Shown: positions 54,601 to 63,735, counted from the first letter of the stretch. The stretch is DNA of 64,000 bases from Nioella halotolerans (GCA_003428585.1 QVQC01000062.1:1-64000); one strand, 5' to 3'. Made by a program: numbers and translations. Notes: a model not told the origin generated them from the letters alone.

Positions 54601-55716
54601 ATGGAGAAGAAAACGGTCGGGATCGGGCTGGTCGGCGCGGGGTTCATGGGGCGCTGTCATGCCAATGCGTTCCGGTCGGTCGCGGGGCTGTTCGATCTGC
54701 CGGTGGTGCCGAGGTTGAGCATGCTCGCCGATGCAAGCGACGAACTGGCCCGGCGCGGGGCGGATGCTCTTGGCTTTGAAAGGTCCACCGCCGATTGGCA
54801 GGCGCTGGTCAGGGATGCGGAGGTTGGCATCGTCGCCATCACCGCGCCCAACCTGCTGCACGCGCCGATCGCATTGGCGGCCATCGCGGCGGGCAAGACC
54901 GTCTATTGCGAAAAGCCGTTGTCGACCACCGCGGCCTCCGCGCTGGAAATGACCGGGGCCGCCGAGGCGGCGGGGGTCACGACGCTGGTCGGCTTCAACT
55001 TCCTGCACAACCCGATGATCCGACTGGCGCGCGACATCATCGCAAGCGGAGAGATCGGGGAGGTCACCGGCTTTCGCGGGCGGCATGCGGAAAACTACAT
55101 GGCCAGCCCCGATGCGCCGCATTCCTTCCGCACCGATCCGGCCGGCGGCGGCGCGCTGGCCGATATCGGCAGCCATATCGTGTCGATGGCGCGGTTCCTG
55201 ATCGGTCCGATCGCGGAGGTTCAGGCCGATTGCCGCACCATCCACCCGACCCGTCCCGTGGCGCCGGGCAGCGCGGACCGCGCCCCGGTCGAGGTCGACG
55301 ACATGACCCACGCGCTGCTGCGGTTTGAAAACGGGGCGGCGGGCAGCATCGAGGCGAACTGGGCCGCCACCGCCCGCCACATGGACCTGTCATGGGAAAT
55401 CACCGGCACCAAGGGGGCGCTGGCCTTCAGCCAGGAGCGCATGAACGAGCTTCTGCTCTGGTCGGGCACGCCGGGGCGCAGCGGCTACACGCGGATCGAG
55501 GCAGGGCCGGCGCATCCGCCCTATGGCGCCTTCTGCCCGGCGCCGGGCCATCACCTCGGGTTCAACGACCTGAAGGTGATCGAGGTGGCGGAGCTTCTGG
55601 CCGCGCATGCGGGGCAGGGCAGTTGCGGCCCCGACTTCCGCGAGGCCTACGACGTGCAGCGCGTGATCGAGGCGATGCAGGAAAGCGATCGGGCGCGCGG
55701 TTGGGTGACGCTCTGA
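54601..55716 (+). CDS. Gfo/Idh/MocA-family oxidoreductase (2)
   Basis: 371 residues. Rossmann motif GLVGAGFMGRCHA near residue 9 and VYCEKPLSTTAAS, then the C-terminal domain (GGGALADIGSHIVSMARFLI). It is longer than the first paralogue and resembles members that act on inositol or sugar-type substrates. It is cotranscribed with the transporter, so it is likely to act on the imported compound. A strong terminator follows. Confidence 0.9.
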   Translation: MEKKTVGIGLVGAGFMGRCHANAFRSVAGLFDLPVVPRLSMLADASDELARRGADALGFERSTADWQALVRDAEVGIVAITAPNLLHAPIALAAIAAGKTVYCEKPLSTTAASALEMTGAAEAAGVTTLVGFNFLHNPMIRLARDIIASGEIGEVTGFRGRHAENYMASPDAPHSFRTDPAGGGALADIGSHIVSMARFLIGPIAEVQADCRTIHPTRPVAPGSADRAPVEVDDMTHALLRFENGAAGSIEANWAATARHMDLSWEITGTKGALAFSQERMNELLLWSGTPGRSGYTRIEAGPAHPPYGAFCPAPGHHLGFNDLKVIEVAELLAAHAGQGSCGPDFREAYDVQRVIEAMQESDRARGWVTL

Positions 55717-55743
55717 CAGCCATGGGCGATCCCTGTCACATCG

Positions 55744-55768
55744 GCCCCGGCGGTGTCACCGCCGGGGC
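55744..55768. terminator. Strong hairpin between convergent transporter and E2 operons
   Basis: 11-bp perfect stem GCCCCGGCGGT / ACCGCCGGGGC with loop GTC at 55755-55757. It can serve both directions. Confidence 0.85.
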
Positions 55769-55791
55769 TGTTGCTCTGTCATGGCGCGCCG

Positions 55792-56688
55792 TCAGGCCAG
55801 CACCATCCGGCGCGGGTCGCCCAGAAGGCGGGCGTAATGGACCAGGAAGCGCGCCGCGTCGGCGCCGTTGATCACCCGGTGATCATAGCTGAGGTCCATC
55901 GGCACCATCGGCACCGGCTGCCAGTCGCCGTTTTCCCGGACAGGCACGGTTTCGGTGCGGGTGAGGCCAAGGATCGCCACCTCGGGCGGGTTCACGATCG
56001 GCGTGAAGGCTGTCCCGCCGATGCCGCCGAGATTGGAGATCGACATCGACGCGCCGCCCATCTCCTCGCCCGAAAGCTTGCGCGCCTGTGCCCGGCCCGC
56101 GAGGTCGGCGATATCCGCCGCGATCTGCCACAGGCCCTTCGCGTCCGCGTCGCGGATGACGGGCACCATGAGGCCATGCGGCGTGTCCACCGCGATGCCG
56201 ATATGGACGTAGTCCTTCAGAACCAGCGTGTCGCCATCGGCCGTCAGCGAGGCATTGAAGCGCGGGAACGCGCGCAGGCAGCGCGACAGCGCCATGACGT
56301 GAAAGGCGAGCGCGGTGATCTTGGTGCCCCGCGCCGCGCTTTCGTCCTTCAGCGTCTTGCGGAACGCTTCCACCGCGCGCATGTCGGCGCGATCATGGTG
56401 CGTGACCTGCGGGATCATCGTGTTGGCCGCCGACAGGTTGGCCGAGGCGATCTGCGCGATGCGCGACAGCGGTTCTTCCCTCACCGGGCCGTAGGCGCCA
56501 TGATCCACGTCCCAGTAGCGGTTGGCGTCCGGCTTGGCTGCGGCGGGCGCGCTGCCGCCCCCGCCCAGATGCGCGTCAACGTCCTCGCGGCCCAATGTCG
56601 TGCGGCCGGTCGCCTTGGCCAGTGCTTCAAGGTCAACGCCCTTGTTCGCGGCGTAGTGCTTGGTGCTTGGGCTTGCCTGGATATCCAT
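55792..56688 (-). CDS. 2-oxo acid dehydrogenase E2 acyltransferase core without lipoyl domain
   Basis: 298 residues. It starts with a peripheral subunit-binding segment (about 7-40, STKHYAANKGVDLEALAKAT) and continues with the catalytic acyltransferase domain, ending in DHRVINGADAA: His270 and Asn274 as in Azotobacter-type E2p. The usual N-terminal lipoyl domain with its lysine is absent, so the swinging arm must come from another protein, probably the di-lipoyl carrier encoded two genes upstream. Start 56688 or 56691. Last gene of the operon. Confidence 0.85.
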   Translation of the reverse strand: MDIQASPSTKHYAANKGVDLEALAKATGRTTLGREDVDAHLGGGGSAPAAAKPDANRYWDVDHGAYGPVREEPLSRIAQIASANLSAANTMIPQVTHHDRADMRAVEAFRKTLKDESAARGTKITALAFHVMALSRCLRAFPRFNASLTADGDTLVLKDYVHIGIAVDTPHGLMVPVIRDADAKGLWQIAADIADLAGRAQARKLSGEEMGGASMSISNLGGIGGTAFTPIVNPPEVAILGLTRTETVPVRENGDWQPVPMVPMDLSYDHRVINGADAARFLVHYARLLGDPRRMVLA

Positions 56689-56698
56689 CATCGCCCCC

Positions 56699-58129
56699 TT
56701 ACCAATTGGCCGAGATATACTGGGTTTCCATGAACTCCAGCATGCCTTCGTGCCCGCCTTCGCGGCCAAGGCCCGATTGCTTCACGCCGCCGAACGGCGC
56801 GGCGGGATCGGAGACGAGGCCACGGTTGAGCCCGACCATCCCGTATTCCAGCCGCTCGCAGACCTGCATGGCGCGCTTGAAATCCTCGCTGAACACGTAG
56901 GCGACCAGCCCGTATTCGGTATCGTTGGCGCGCCGGATCACGTCATCCTGGTCGCGGAAGGTCTGGATCGCGGCGACGGGGCCGAAGATCTCGTCCTTCA
57001 CGCACTCCGCCGTTTCGGGCACGCCTGATATCACCGTCGGCGGGTAGAAATACCCGTTTCCGTTGGGAACCGTGCCGCCGCATTCGAGCTTGGCCCCCTT
57101 GGCCAGCGCGTCGGCCACGAAGGCCGCCACCTTGTCGCGGGTCGAGGCATTGACCAGCGGGCCCACGTCCACGGATGGATCGGTGCCGTCGCCCACCTTC
57201 AGCGCGGCCATGCGCTCGGTCAAACGCCTGGTGAAGTCCTCCGCGATGTCCTCGTGCACGTAGATCCGGTTCGCGGCGGTGCAGGCCTCGCCAAGGTTGC
57301 GCATCTTGGCCAGCATCGTGCCCTCGATGGCGGTGTCCATGTCGGCATCCTCGAAGACGATGCAGGGCGCGTTGCCGCCCAGTTCCATCGCCGGTTTCAG
57401 CACCTGGTCGGCGGCGGATTTGAGCAGCGTGCGGCCGACGCCGGTGGAGCCGGTGAAGCTGACCACCCGCACGCGCGGGTCATGCAGCATGTGATCGACC
57501 ACCGGGCCGGTCTTTTTCGTGGGCAGCACGTTGACAAGGCCCTTGGGCACGCCGGCCTCTTCCAGCAGCGGCATCAGCGCCAGCATGGTCAGCGGGGTTT
57601 CGCCCGCCGGCTTGATGATGACGCCGCAGCCCGCGGCCAGCGCAGGCGCGATCTTGCGGGTGCCCATGGCGGCGGGGTAGTTCCACGGTGTGACCAGCAC
57701 GGCGAGGCCGGCAGGCTTGTGCTGCACCACGATGCGCGCGCCCGAGGCGGGGGCGTGGGTGATCATCCCGTCGGCGCGCACCGCTTCCTCGGCGAACCAG
57801 CGGAAGAACTCCGCGGCATAGGCCGCCTCGCCCTTGGCATCGACGCCCGCCTTGCCGTTTTCCAGCGTGATGTAGCGCGCGAAATCGTCAAGCCGCGCGG
57901 TCATCAACTCCCATGCCTTGCGCAGCACCTCGGACCGTTCGCGCGGGGTGCGCGCGGCCCAGTCGGCCATCGCCGCCTCGGCCGCGTCGAGCGCGGCATC
58001 GGCATCGGCAACCTCGGCGGAAGCGACGGAGGCCAGAACCTCCTCGGTCGCGGGGTTGATGACGTCGAACCGGGCTTTGTCGGCGCCCTCGCGCCATGCG
58101 CCGTTGATGTAGAGATCGGTGTAATCCAT
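56699..58129 (-). CDS. Aldehyde dehydrogenase (succinate-semialdehyde type)
   Basis: 476 residues. NAD(P)-dependent aldehyde dehydrogenase fold with catalytic Cys283 (GEACTAANRI) and general base Glu249 (MELGGNAP). Other motifs: VTPWNYPAAMGTRKIAPAL, FTGSTGVGRTLL and SGLGREGGHEGMLEF at the end, typical of GabD-like enzymes. It sits between the di-lipoyl protein and the E2 core, so it probably oxidises an aldehyde intermediate of the same pathway. The substrate is not determined. Confidence 0.9.
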   Translation of the reverse strand: MDYTDLYINGAWREGADKARFDVINPATEEVLASVASAEVADADAALDAAEAAMADWAARTPRERSEVLRKAWELMTARLDDFARYITLENGKAGVDAKGEAAYAAEFFRWFAEEAVRADGMITHAPASGARIVVQHKPAGLAVLVTPWNYPAAMGTRKIAPALAAGCGVIIKPAGETPLTMLALMPLLEEAGVPKGLVNVLPTKKTGPVVDHMLHDPRVRVVSFTGSTGVGRTLLKSAADQVLKPAMELGGNAPCIVFEDADMDTAIEGTMLAKMRNLGEACTAANRIYVHEDIAEDFTRRLTERMAALKVGDGTDPSVDVGPLVNASTRDKVAAFVADALAKGAKLECGGTVPNGNGYFYPPTVISGVPETAECVKDEIFGPVAAIQTFRDQDDVIRRANDTEYGLVAYVFSEDFKRAMQVCERLEYGMVGLNRGLVSDPAAPFGGVKQSGLGREGGHEGMLEFMETQYISANW

Positions 58130-58145
58130 GTCGGTCCTCGTGGGG

Positions 58146-59408
58146 TCAGAGCAGATGGCGCAGAGGCTCGGCCAGCCGCCCGGCAAAGCCGGTCAGAAGG
58201 TCGAGCGCCTCGGGGGCGGAAAGCTGCCCCGGCGCGCATTCAAGTGTGATGGTCAGTCTATCGCCCGCGCCGGTGAGTGTCAGCACCGGAACGTCCTCGG
58301 CCCCCAGATGGACCGAATCGAGCGGTGAGCCCGCCAGATCGCGCAGGATCAGCGCCGGGGTGGCATCCTCGGGCAGGGTCCGGCCCTGGCCGTGGGTTTC
58401 CACCGTAACCCCGGTCCCGGGCTGGCCAAGGGCGGACGCCGCGAAGCGGGCCAGCAGGGCAGGACGGTCGACGGCCGCGCCGGTATCCGCCTCGGCCCAG
58501 GTGCAGAACGCGGCGAAGGCTTCGGCGGGCACCTCGGCGGTCAGGCGGCGGCTGGCCTGTGCCGCGGTCGCCGGCGCGGAATCGTCCGGCAGGCTTCGCA
58601 GAACGTCGAGGTCGTGGACGTGGTAAGGCTGCGGATGCCCGGCATCGACCAGCCGTTGCAGGTCCAGCCCCTCTTCCAAGGCCAGCCGGCGCGCCTTGGG
58701 CGAGGCAAGGATGCGGCCGCCGGGGGCGACCGGCTGCGGCGCGGGTTTGGGCGCGGCGGGTGTCTGCGCCGGTTCGGGCCGCGCGTCCGCCTTTTCGGGC
58801 GTCTTCGCGGGGGGCGTGCCCGCCGACCAGTTGCGGCTGACCGGGGCGTCGGGCGCCTCGGCGGAGATGATGGCGATGACCTCGCCCACCGGCGTGGCCT
58901 CCCCGGCCTCCGCCAGCAGGGCGGCGATGAAGCCGTCATGGCCGGCCTCCACCTCCATCGTGGCCTTGTCGGTTTCCACCTCGAACAGGATGTCGCCCGA
59001 GGCCACGGCCTCGCCCGGCGCTTTATGCCATGCGACGATGACGCCCTCGTCCTGTGCCATGCCGAGCGCGGGCATGATGACCCCCTCGCCCTCGGGCAGG
59101 GTGTCACCCGACGGTGCCGCGCCCTCGTCCGCCGCCGGTGCAGGAGCCGCGACGCTGCCGCTATCCTCCGCGGTGTCGGAGATCAGCGCGATCACGTTGC
59201 CAACCGGCACGTCCTCGCCATCACCGGCCTGCACATCCGTCAGATACCCGTCGGCCGGGGCCTCGACCTCCATCGTCGCCTTGTCGGTTTCCACCTCGAA
59301 CAGCGCATCGCCCGCCTTGACCGCGTCGCCCGACTGTTTCAGCCAGCTTACGATCTTGCCGGTGTCCTGCGCCATCCCGAGGGCGGGCATGATCACCTCA
59401 TGCGGCAT
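58146..59408 (-). CDS. Di-lipoyl carrier protein with degenerate E2 domain
   Basis: 420 residues. Two lipoyl domains: Lys43 in ETDKATMEVE and Lys148 in the same motif, separated by an acidic linker. Then an Ala/Pro linker and a peripheral subunit-binding domain (about 233-270, ILASPKARRLALEEGLDLQR). The C-terminal 130 residues resemble a truncated acyltransferase domain but have no DHRxxNG/DG catalytic motif. It should carry the acyl group in trans for the catalytic core. The start overlaps the E1-beta stop by 11 bases. Confidence 0.85.
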   Translation of the reverse strand: MPHEVIMPALGMAQDTGKIVSWLKQSGDAVKAGDALFEVETDKATMEVEAPADGYLTDVQAGDGEDVPVGNVIALISDTAEDSGSVAAPAPAADEGAAPSGDTLPEGEGVIMPALGMAQDEGVIVAWHKAPGEAVASGDILFEVETDKATMEVEAGHDGFIAALLAEAGEATPVGEVIAIISAEAPDAPVSRNWSAGTPPAKTPEKADARPEPAQTPAAPKPAPQPVAPGGRILASPKARRLALEEGLDLQRLVDAGHPQPYHVHDLDVLRSLPDDSAPATAAQASRRLTAEVPAEAFAAFCTWAEADTGAAVDRPALLARFAASALGQPGTGVTVETHGQGRTLPEDATPALILRDLAGSPLDSVHLGAEDVPVLTLTGAGDRLTITLECAPGQLSAPEALDLLTGFAGRLAEPLRHLL

Positions 59409-60393
59409 GGATCATCTCCCCCGACATCAGCTTGCGGGCGTTCTCGGTCACGCCCTCGGGCGTCGGTACGGTGATATCTTCCAGCGCCGGGCTGAATGGC
59501 ACCGGCACGTCCATCGCCCCCATCCGCAGCACCGGCGCGTCGAGGTGGTAGAACGCCTTTTCGTTGATGCGGCCCGCGATCTCGCCGGTGATGCCGTAGC
59601 TCTGGTGGCCCTCGTCCACCACGATCACGCGGCTGGTCTTCTTGGCCGACTCGATCAGCGTTGCCTCGTCCAGCGGCACCAGCGTGCGCGGGTCGATCAC
59701 CTCGGCGCTGATGCCCTCGGCGGCCAGCGTTTCGGCGGCGGCTTCGCAGACCTGCACCATCGACGAGGTGGCGATGAGCGTGATGTCCGTGCCCGCGCGC
59801 TTCACATGCGCCTCTCCGAAGGGGATGAGGTATTCCTCCTCCGGCACCGGGGCCTTGTCGTTGTACATCAGCTTGTCTTCGAGGATCACGACCGGGTTGT
59901 TGTCCCGGATCGCGGTCTTCATCAGGCCCTTGGCCTCGTAGGCCGAGGAGGGCATCGCGACTTTCAGCCCCGGAATATGCGCCACAAGGGCATGGAGCGA
60001 CTGCGAATGCTGCGCGGCGGACCGGCGGGTGGCGCCCAGATTGGTGCGCAGAACAAGTGGCACGTTCAGCTTGCCGCCCGACATGTAATAGGCCTTGGCC
60101 GCCTGGTTACACAGCTGGTCCATGATCAGGTAGAGGAAATCGCCGAACATCAGGTCGACGATGGGGCGCGACCCGGTCAGCGCCGCGCCAACGGCAATCC
60201 CCATGAAACCGGGTTCGGCAATCGGCGTGTCGATCACGCGCTCAGGCCCGAATTCCTCGACCAGACCGGCCAGCACCTTGAACGGCGTGCCCGCCTCGGC
60301 CACGTCCTCGCCGATCAAGAAGGTGGTGAGGTCGCGGCGCATTTCCTCGGCGATGGCCTCGTTCACGGCCTGCGACAGGGTGATATGTCTCAT
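59398..60393 (-). CDS. Pyruvate/acetoin-type dehydrogenase E1 beta subunit
   Basis: 331 residues. Transketolase-like beta subunit: AVNEAIAEEMRRDLTTFLIG, ERVIDTPIAEPGFMGIAVGAA, HSQSLHALVAHIPGLKVAMP and VVDEGHQSYGITGEI. GAGGAGG precedes the ATG. Together with the alpha subunit, a thiamin-diphosphate E1 of the acetoin/pyruvate type. The true substrate is uncertain. Confidence 0.92.
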   Translation of the reverse strand: MRHITLSQAVNEAIAEEMRRDLTTFLIGEDVAEAGTPFKVLAGLVEEFGPERVIDTPIAEPGFMGIAVGAALTGSRPIVDLMFGDFLYLIMDQLCNQAAKAYYMSGGKLNVPLVLRTNLGATRRSAAQHSQSLHALVAHIPGLKVAMPSSAYEAKGLMKTAIRDNNPVVILEDKLMYNDKAPVPEEEYLIPFGEAHVKRAGTDITLIATSSMVQVCEAAAETLAAEGISAEVIDPRTLVPLDEATLIESAKKTSRVIVVDEGHQSYGITGEIAGRINEKAFYHLDAPVLRMGAMDVPVPFSPALEDITVPTPEGVTENARKLMSGEMIHAA

Positions 60394-60405
60394 TTCGGGT
60401 CCTCC

Positions 60406-61413
60406 TCAGGCGCCGGGTCGCAGCGTGGCGGGGTCGGTGGGGGCGAAGACATGCATGTCGACCTCGCTTTCATCGGGGTATTTGGCCGACAGCGCGTAGT
60501 CGACCGCGGCCTTGGCCTCGGCGCGGATCTCGTCCTCCATCGCCTTCAGATCCTCGGCGCTTGCGATGCCTTCCTCTGACAGCCACTTGCCGAAATTCAC
60601 GATCGGGTCGCGCTGTTCCTTCCAGATCGCCTCTTCCTCTTTCTCGCGGTAGTAATCGCGGTTGATGTCGCCCACGTGGTGGCCGTGATAGCGATAGGTC
60701 ATCAGTTCCACGAAGAACGGCCCTTCGCCCTTGCGGGCCCGCGCGACCAGCTTCTGCGACAGGTCGTTCACGGCCAGCACGTCCTGCCCATCGACGGTGA
60801 AGGCCTCGATCCCGAAGGCTTCTGCCCGCGCGGTGATGGAGCCGGCGGCGATTTCCTCGGTCTTGGTGTATTCGGAATAGCCGTTGTTCTCGCAGGCATA
60901 GATGACCGGCAATTGCCAGAGCGCGGCCATGTTCATCACCTCGTAAAGCAGGCCCTGCGCGGTGGCACCGTCGCCGAAGAAGCACACGGTCACGTCATCC
61001 GAGCCTTGCAGCTTGGCGCGCAGCGCCGATCCGGTGGCGATCCCCATGGAGCCGCCGACGATCGCGTTGGCGCCAAGGTTGCCGTGGCTCTGGTCGGCGA
61101 TGTGCATCGACCCGCCCTTGCCACGGCAATAGCCCTCTTCCTTGCCCAGAAGCTCGCAGAACATCTGCTTGTAATCGGCCCCCTTGGCCACGCAATGGCC
61201 GTGGCCCCGGTGGGTTGAGGTGATGCGATCATCGTCGGTCAGCGCCTCGCAGATGCCCACGGCAACCGCTTCCTCGCCGGAATACATGTGCGTGAGCCCC
61301 GGCATCTTGGCCGAAAGGTAAAGCTGGTTGGCGTTGTCCTCGAAAACGCGGATCCGCACCATCTGGCGGTACATCCGCATGAAGTCTTCTGTATTCGTCT
61401 TGGTGTCGGCCAT
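60406..61413 (-). CDS. Pyruvate/acetoin-type dehydrogenase E1 alpha subunit
   Basis: 335 residues. The ThDP-binding motif GDGATAQG (147-154) with NNGYSEYT (176-183) is present, plus THMYSGEEAVAVGICEAL, TSTHRGHGHCVAKGAD and MTYRYHGHHVGD, the last being the phosphorylation-loop region of the family. It resembles AcoA of acetoin dehydrogenase. Its gene comes first in the E1/E2 series, 12 bases before E1 beta. An E3 is not in the window. Confidence 0.92.
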   Translation of the reverse strand: MADTKTNTEDFMRMYRQMVRIRVFEDNANQLYLSAKMPGLTHMYSGEEAVAVGICEALTDDDRITSTHRGHGHCVAKGADYKQMFCELLGKEEGYCRGKGGSMHIADQSHGNLGANAIVGGSMGIATGSALRAKLQGSDDVTVCFFGDGATAQGLLYEVMNMAALWQLPVIYACENNGYSEYTKTEEIAAGSITARAEAFGIEAFTVDGQDVLAVNDLSQKLVARARKGEGPFFVELMTYRYHGHHVGDINRDYYREKEEEAIWKEQRDPIVNFGKWLSEEGIASAEDLKAMEDEIRAEAKAAVDYALSAKYPDESEVDMHVFAPTDPATLRPGA

Positions 61414-61440
61414 CTGGCGAATCCTTCCCGGGCGCTTGCC

Positions 61441-61500
61441 CGCTCATCTTGGCGAAAACACCTGCGGGGCGTGCGGGGAGCAGACAGCCCCCCGCGTCCC
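61441..61500. repeat. Interspersed GC-hairpin repeat between M24 gene and E1 alpha
   Basis: The minus-strand sequence CTCCCCGCACGCCCCGCAGG and following TTTTC resembles the repeat near 32527-32564. A hairpin GCGGGG (61473-61478) / CCCCGC (61490-61495) lies here. It may act as an attenuator in the operon or be a neutral repeat. Confidence 0.6.
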
Positions 61501-61538
61501 GTCAGGGATAAACCCGTCGTCGGCGCGCGATCGCCGGT

Positions 61539-62849
61539 TCAATAACGGTTGGCGATCGGCAGGTCCTCGGCCGGGAACAGGCTGATCACCTCGCAACCGG
61601 TCTCGGTCACCACGACCTCTTCTTCGATCCGCGCCGCCGAATAGCCGTCCGTCGCCGGGCAGTAGGTTTCCAGCGCGAAGACCATGCCGGTCTGGATCTC
61701 CATCGGGTGATCCAGCGATACGGCCCGGGAAATGATCGGCCGCTCGTGCAGCGCAAGGCCGAGCCCGTGGCCGAATTGCAGACCGAAGGCCGCATCCTCG
61801 TTCGGGAAGCCGAGGCTTTCCGCCGTCGGCCAGACCGCGGCCACCTTGTCTGTGGTCACGCCCGGCTTGATCATCGCGATCGAGGCGTCGATCCATTCGC
61901 GCGCCTTGACGTAGGCGTCGTTCTGCGACGGCGTGGCGCGGCCCACGTTGAACGTGCGATAATAGCAGGTGCGATAGCCCTGATAGGATTGCAGGATGTC
62001 GAAGAAGGCCTGGTCGCCGGGGCGGATCAACCGGTCGGTGAAGTTGTGCGGATGCGGGTTGCAGCGCTCGCCGGAAATCGCATTGATTGCCTCGACGTCG
62101 TCACTGCCCATTTCGTAGAGCATCTTGTTCGACAGCGCGACGATGTCGTTCTCGCGTACGCCGGGCTTCAACTCTTCGTAGATCATGTGGTAGACACCGT
62201 CGACCATAGCGGCGGCCTGTGTCAGAAGCTGGATCTCGTCCCAGTTCTTGATCTCGCGCGCCGACAGCATGATCTGCTGGCCGTCCACGACCTTGATGCC
62301 CTCTTCCTGAAGCGCGTGGAACATGGCCGTCTCGGCATAGTCCACACCGACGGGCATGTCCGCCATGCCGGCGTCCTTGATGAGTTCGGCGATCATCTTG
62401 GCATATTTTCGCATCAGGCCGAATTCGGGCGGGATGGTGCCGCGCATGCCGACGACGCCGGCAAGGCAGTGGTCGGGCTCGAGCCAGTCGGAATACTTCT
62501 GATGGTGCACGGCGGCCGAGCCGAAATCCCAGACGTAGGGGCTGTCATCGCCGGTCAGAAGGCAGAAACGGCACATCTTGTCCCGCTCCCATTCGCCGAT
62601 CTTGGTCGAGGAGACGTAGCGGATGTTGTTCACGTCGAACAGCAGCAGCGAGCCGGCCTGCGACGCCTGCAGCGCCTGCCGCGTGCGGGCAAGGCGATAG
62701 CGGCGCAGCCGGTCGTGGTCGACCCGGCGCTCGAAATCGACGGACATGTGGCCGGGGGAGGGCAGCTTGGCCTCCCACTGCCAGTTGGGTTTCAGGTCCT
62801 GCGGGGTCAGCAGGTTGGGCATCAAGGCATTGCCTGGACGGTCTGACAT
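61539..62849 (-). CDS. M24/creatinase-fold hydrolase lacking some metal ligands
   Basis: 436 residues. N-terminal domain with LLLFDVNNIRYVSSTKIG, then the pita-bread catalytic domain: Asp284 (FFDILQ), Cys295 where the second/third metal Asp usually stands (GYRTCYYRTF), His361 (FGHGLGLALHE), Glu394 (ALETY) and Glu409/410 (RIEEEV). It resembles the DMSP-lyase DddP/creatinase branch, but DddP has three Asp ligands in that region and this one has one. A metal-independent, creatinase-like reaction is plausible. AAGGAG precedes the ATG. Confidence 0.8.
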   Translation of the reverse strand: MSDRPGNALMPNLLTPQDLKPNWQWEAKLPSPGHMSVDFERRVDHDRLRRYRLARTRQALQASQAGSLLLFDVNNIRYVSSTKIGEWERDKMCRFCLLTGDDSPYVWDFGSAAVHHQKYSDWLEPDHCLAGVVGMRGTIPPEFGLMRKYAKMIAELIKDAGMADMPVGVDYAETAMFHALQEEGIKVVDGQQIMLSAREIKNWDEIQLLTQAAAMVDGVYHMIYEELKPGVRENDIVALSNKMLYEMGSDDVEAINAISGERCNPHPHNFTDRLIRPGDQAFFDILQSYQGYRTCYYRTFNVGRATPSQNDAYVKAREWIDASIAMIKPGVTTDKVAAVWPTAESLGFPNEDAAFGLQFGHGLGLALHERPIISRAVSLDHPMEIQTGMVFALETYCPATDGYSAARIEEEVVVTETGCEVISLFPAEDLPIANRY

Positions 62850-62912
62850 GAGACACTCCTTGGGGGGCCGTGCCCCCGCTATTCTGTGCGGTTTCGGTGG
62901 TCGCCGGCGGGG

Positions 62913-63722
62913 TTACTTGGTGACCCAGCCACCGTCGATGTGGATCATCTGGCCGGTCATGTAGTCGCTGTCGTCGCTGGCGAGGAAAGACGCGGTGCCG
63001 GTGATATCGTCGGGGTAGGAGACCCGCTTGATCACCAGATTGTTGTCGACGATGTCGTCATAGGCTTGTCCCGCGCGCTCCTTGAAGCCGATCTCGACGA
63101 GATCCTTGTCGAGCTGCTCCCACAGCGGGGTGACCACGACGCCCGGCGCATAGCCGTTGACGGTGATGTTGTGCTCGGCCAAGCCCAGCGCGCCGCATTC
63201 GGTCAGCGCGAGGCAGCCGTATTTCGAGGTGCAGTAGACCGTGACGTCCACCAGCGGCTTGCGGCTGGCGATACTGCCCACGTTGATGATCTTGTAGGGG
63301 TGATCCTCCATCGGACCCTGCGCGATCATCTGGCGTGCCGCTTCCTGCATGCCCAGCCACATCGCCTTTGTGTTGACGTTCATGATCATGTCCCAGTTCT
63401 CTTCATCGATATCCATGAAGAACCGGGGCTTGTTGAGGCCGGCGTTGAAGAGCGCGACGTTGATGTTGCCGAATGCTTCCACCGTGGCGGCGACGGCGGC
63501 GGCGTTGTCCTCGCGCTTGGTGACGTCCATCTTGACCGCGATCGCCTTGCCGTTTCCGGCGGCGTTAATCCGGTCGGCGACTTTCTGCGCCTCTTCGAGA
63601 TCCAGATCGCCCAAGCATACATTTGCGCCCTGCGCCGCGTAGGCCTCGGCATTGGCGGCGCCCATGCCGCGGGCGGCGCCGGTGATCAGGACATTCTTTC
63701 CGTTGAGTCGATTGGGGTCCAT
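62913..63722 (-). CDS. Short-chain dehydrogenase/reductase
   Basis: 269 residues. Classical SDR: TGAARGMG at 14-21 (TGxxxGxG), Ser150 and the YxxxK motif at Tyr163/Lys167. The C-terminal DDITGTASFLASDDSDYMTG is typical. GAGGAGG precedes ATG 63722. It overlaps in time with the M24 gene in one operon and should oxidise or reduce an alcohol/ketone intermediate. Confidence 0.92.
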   Translation of the reverse strand: MDPNRLNGKNVLITGAARGMGAANAEAYAAQGANVCLGDLDLEEAQKVADRINAAGNGKAIAVKMDVTKREDNAAAVAATVEAFGNINVALFNAGLNKPRFFMDIDEENWDMIMNVNTKAMWLGMQEAARQMIAQGPMEDHPYKIINVGSIASRKPLVDVTVYCTSKYGCLALTECGALGLAEHNITVNGYAPGVVVTPLWEQLDKDLVEIGFKERAGQAYDDIVDNNLVIKRVSYPDDITGTASFLASDDSDYMTGQMIHIDGGWVTK

Positions 63723-63735
63723 TGGGGTTCCTCCT

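Noticed and set aside
59398..61413. Naming the E1 genes acoA and acoB with acetoin as substrate
   Set aside because: The subunits look AcoA/AcoB-like, but the split E2, SDR and M24 neighbours are not the normal acetoin cluster, so substrate was left open.
61539..62849. Naming the M24 protein as the DMSP lyase DddP
   Set aside because: Two of the three Asp metal ligands expected in that region of DddP are missing, so lyase activity cannot be claimed.
61539..62849. Ectoine hydrolase (DoeA/EutD) call for the M24 protein
   Set aside because: The partner deacetylase and other ectoine catabolic genes are absent, and the N-terminal half looks unlike what I recall of DoeA.
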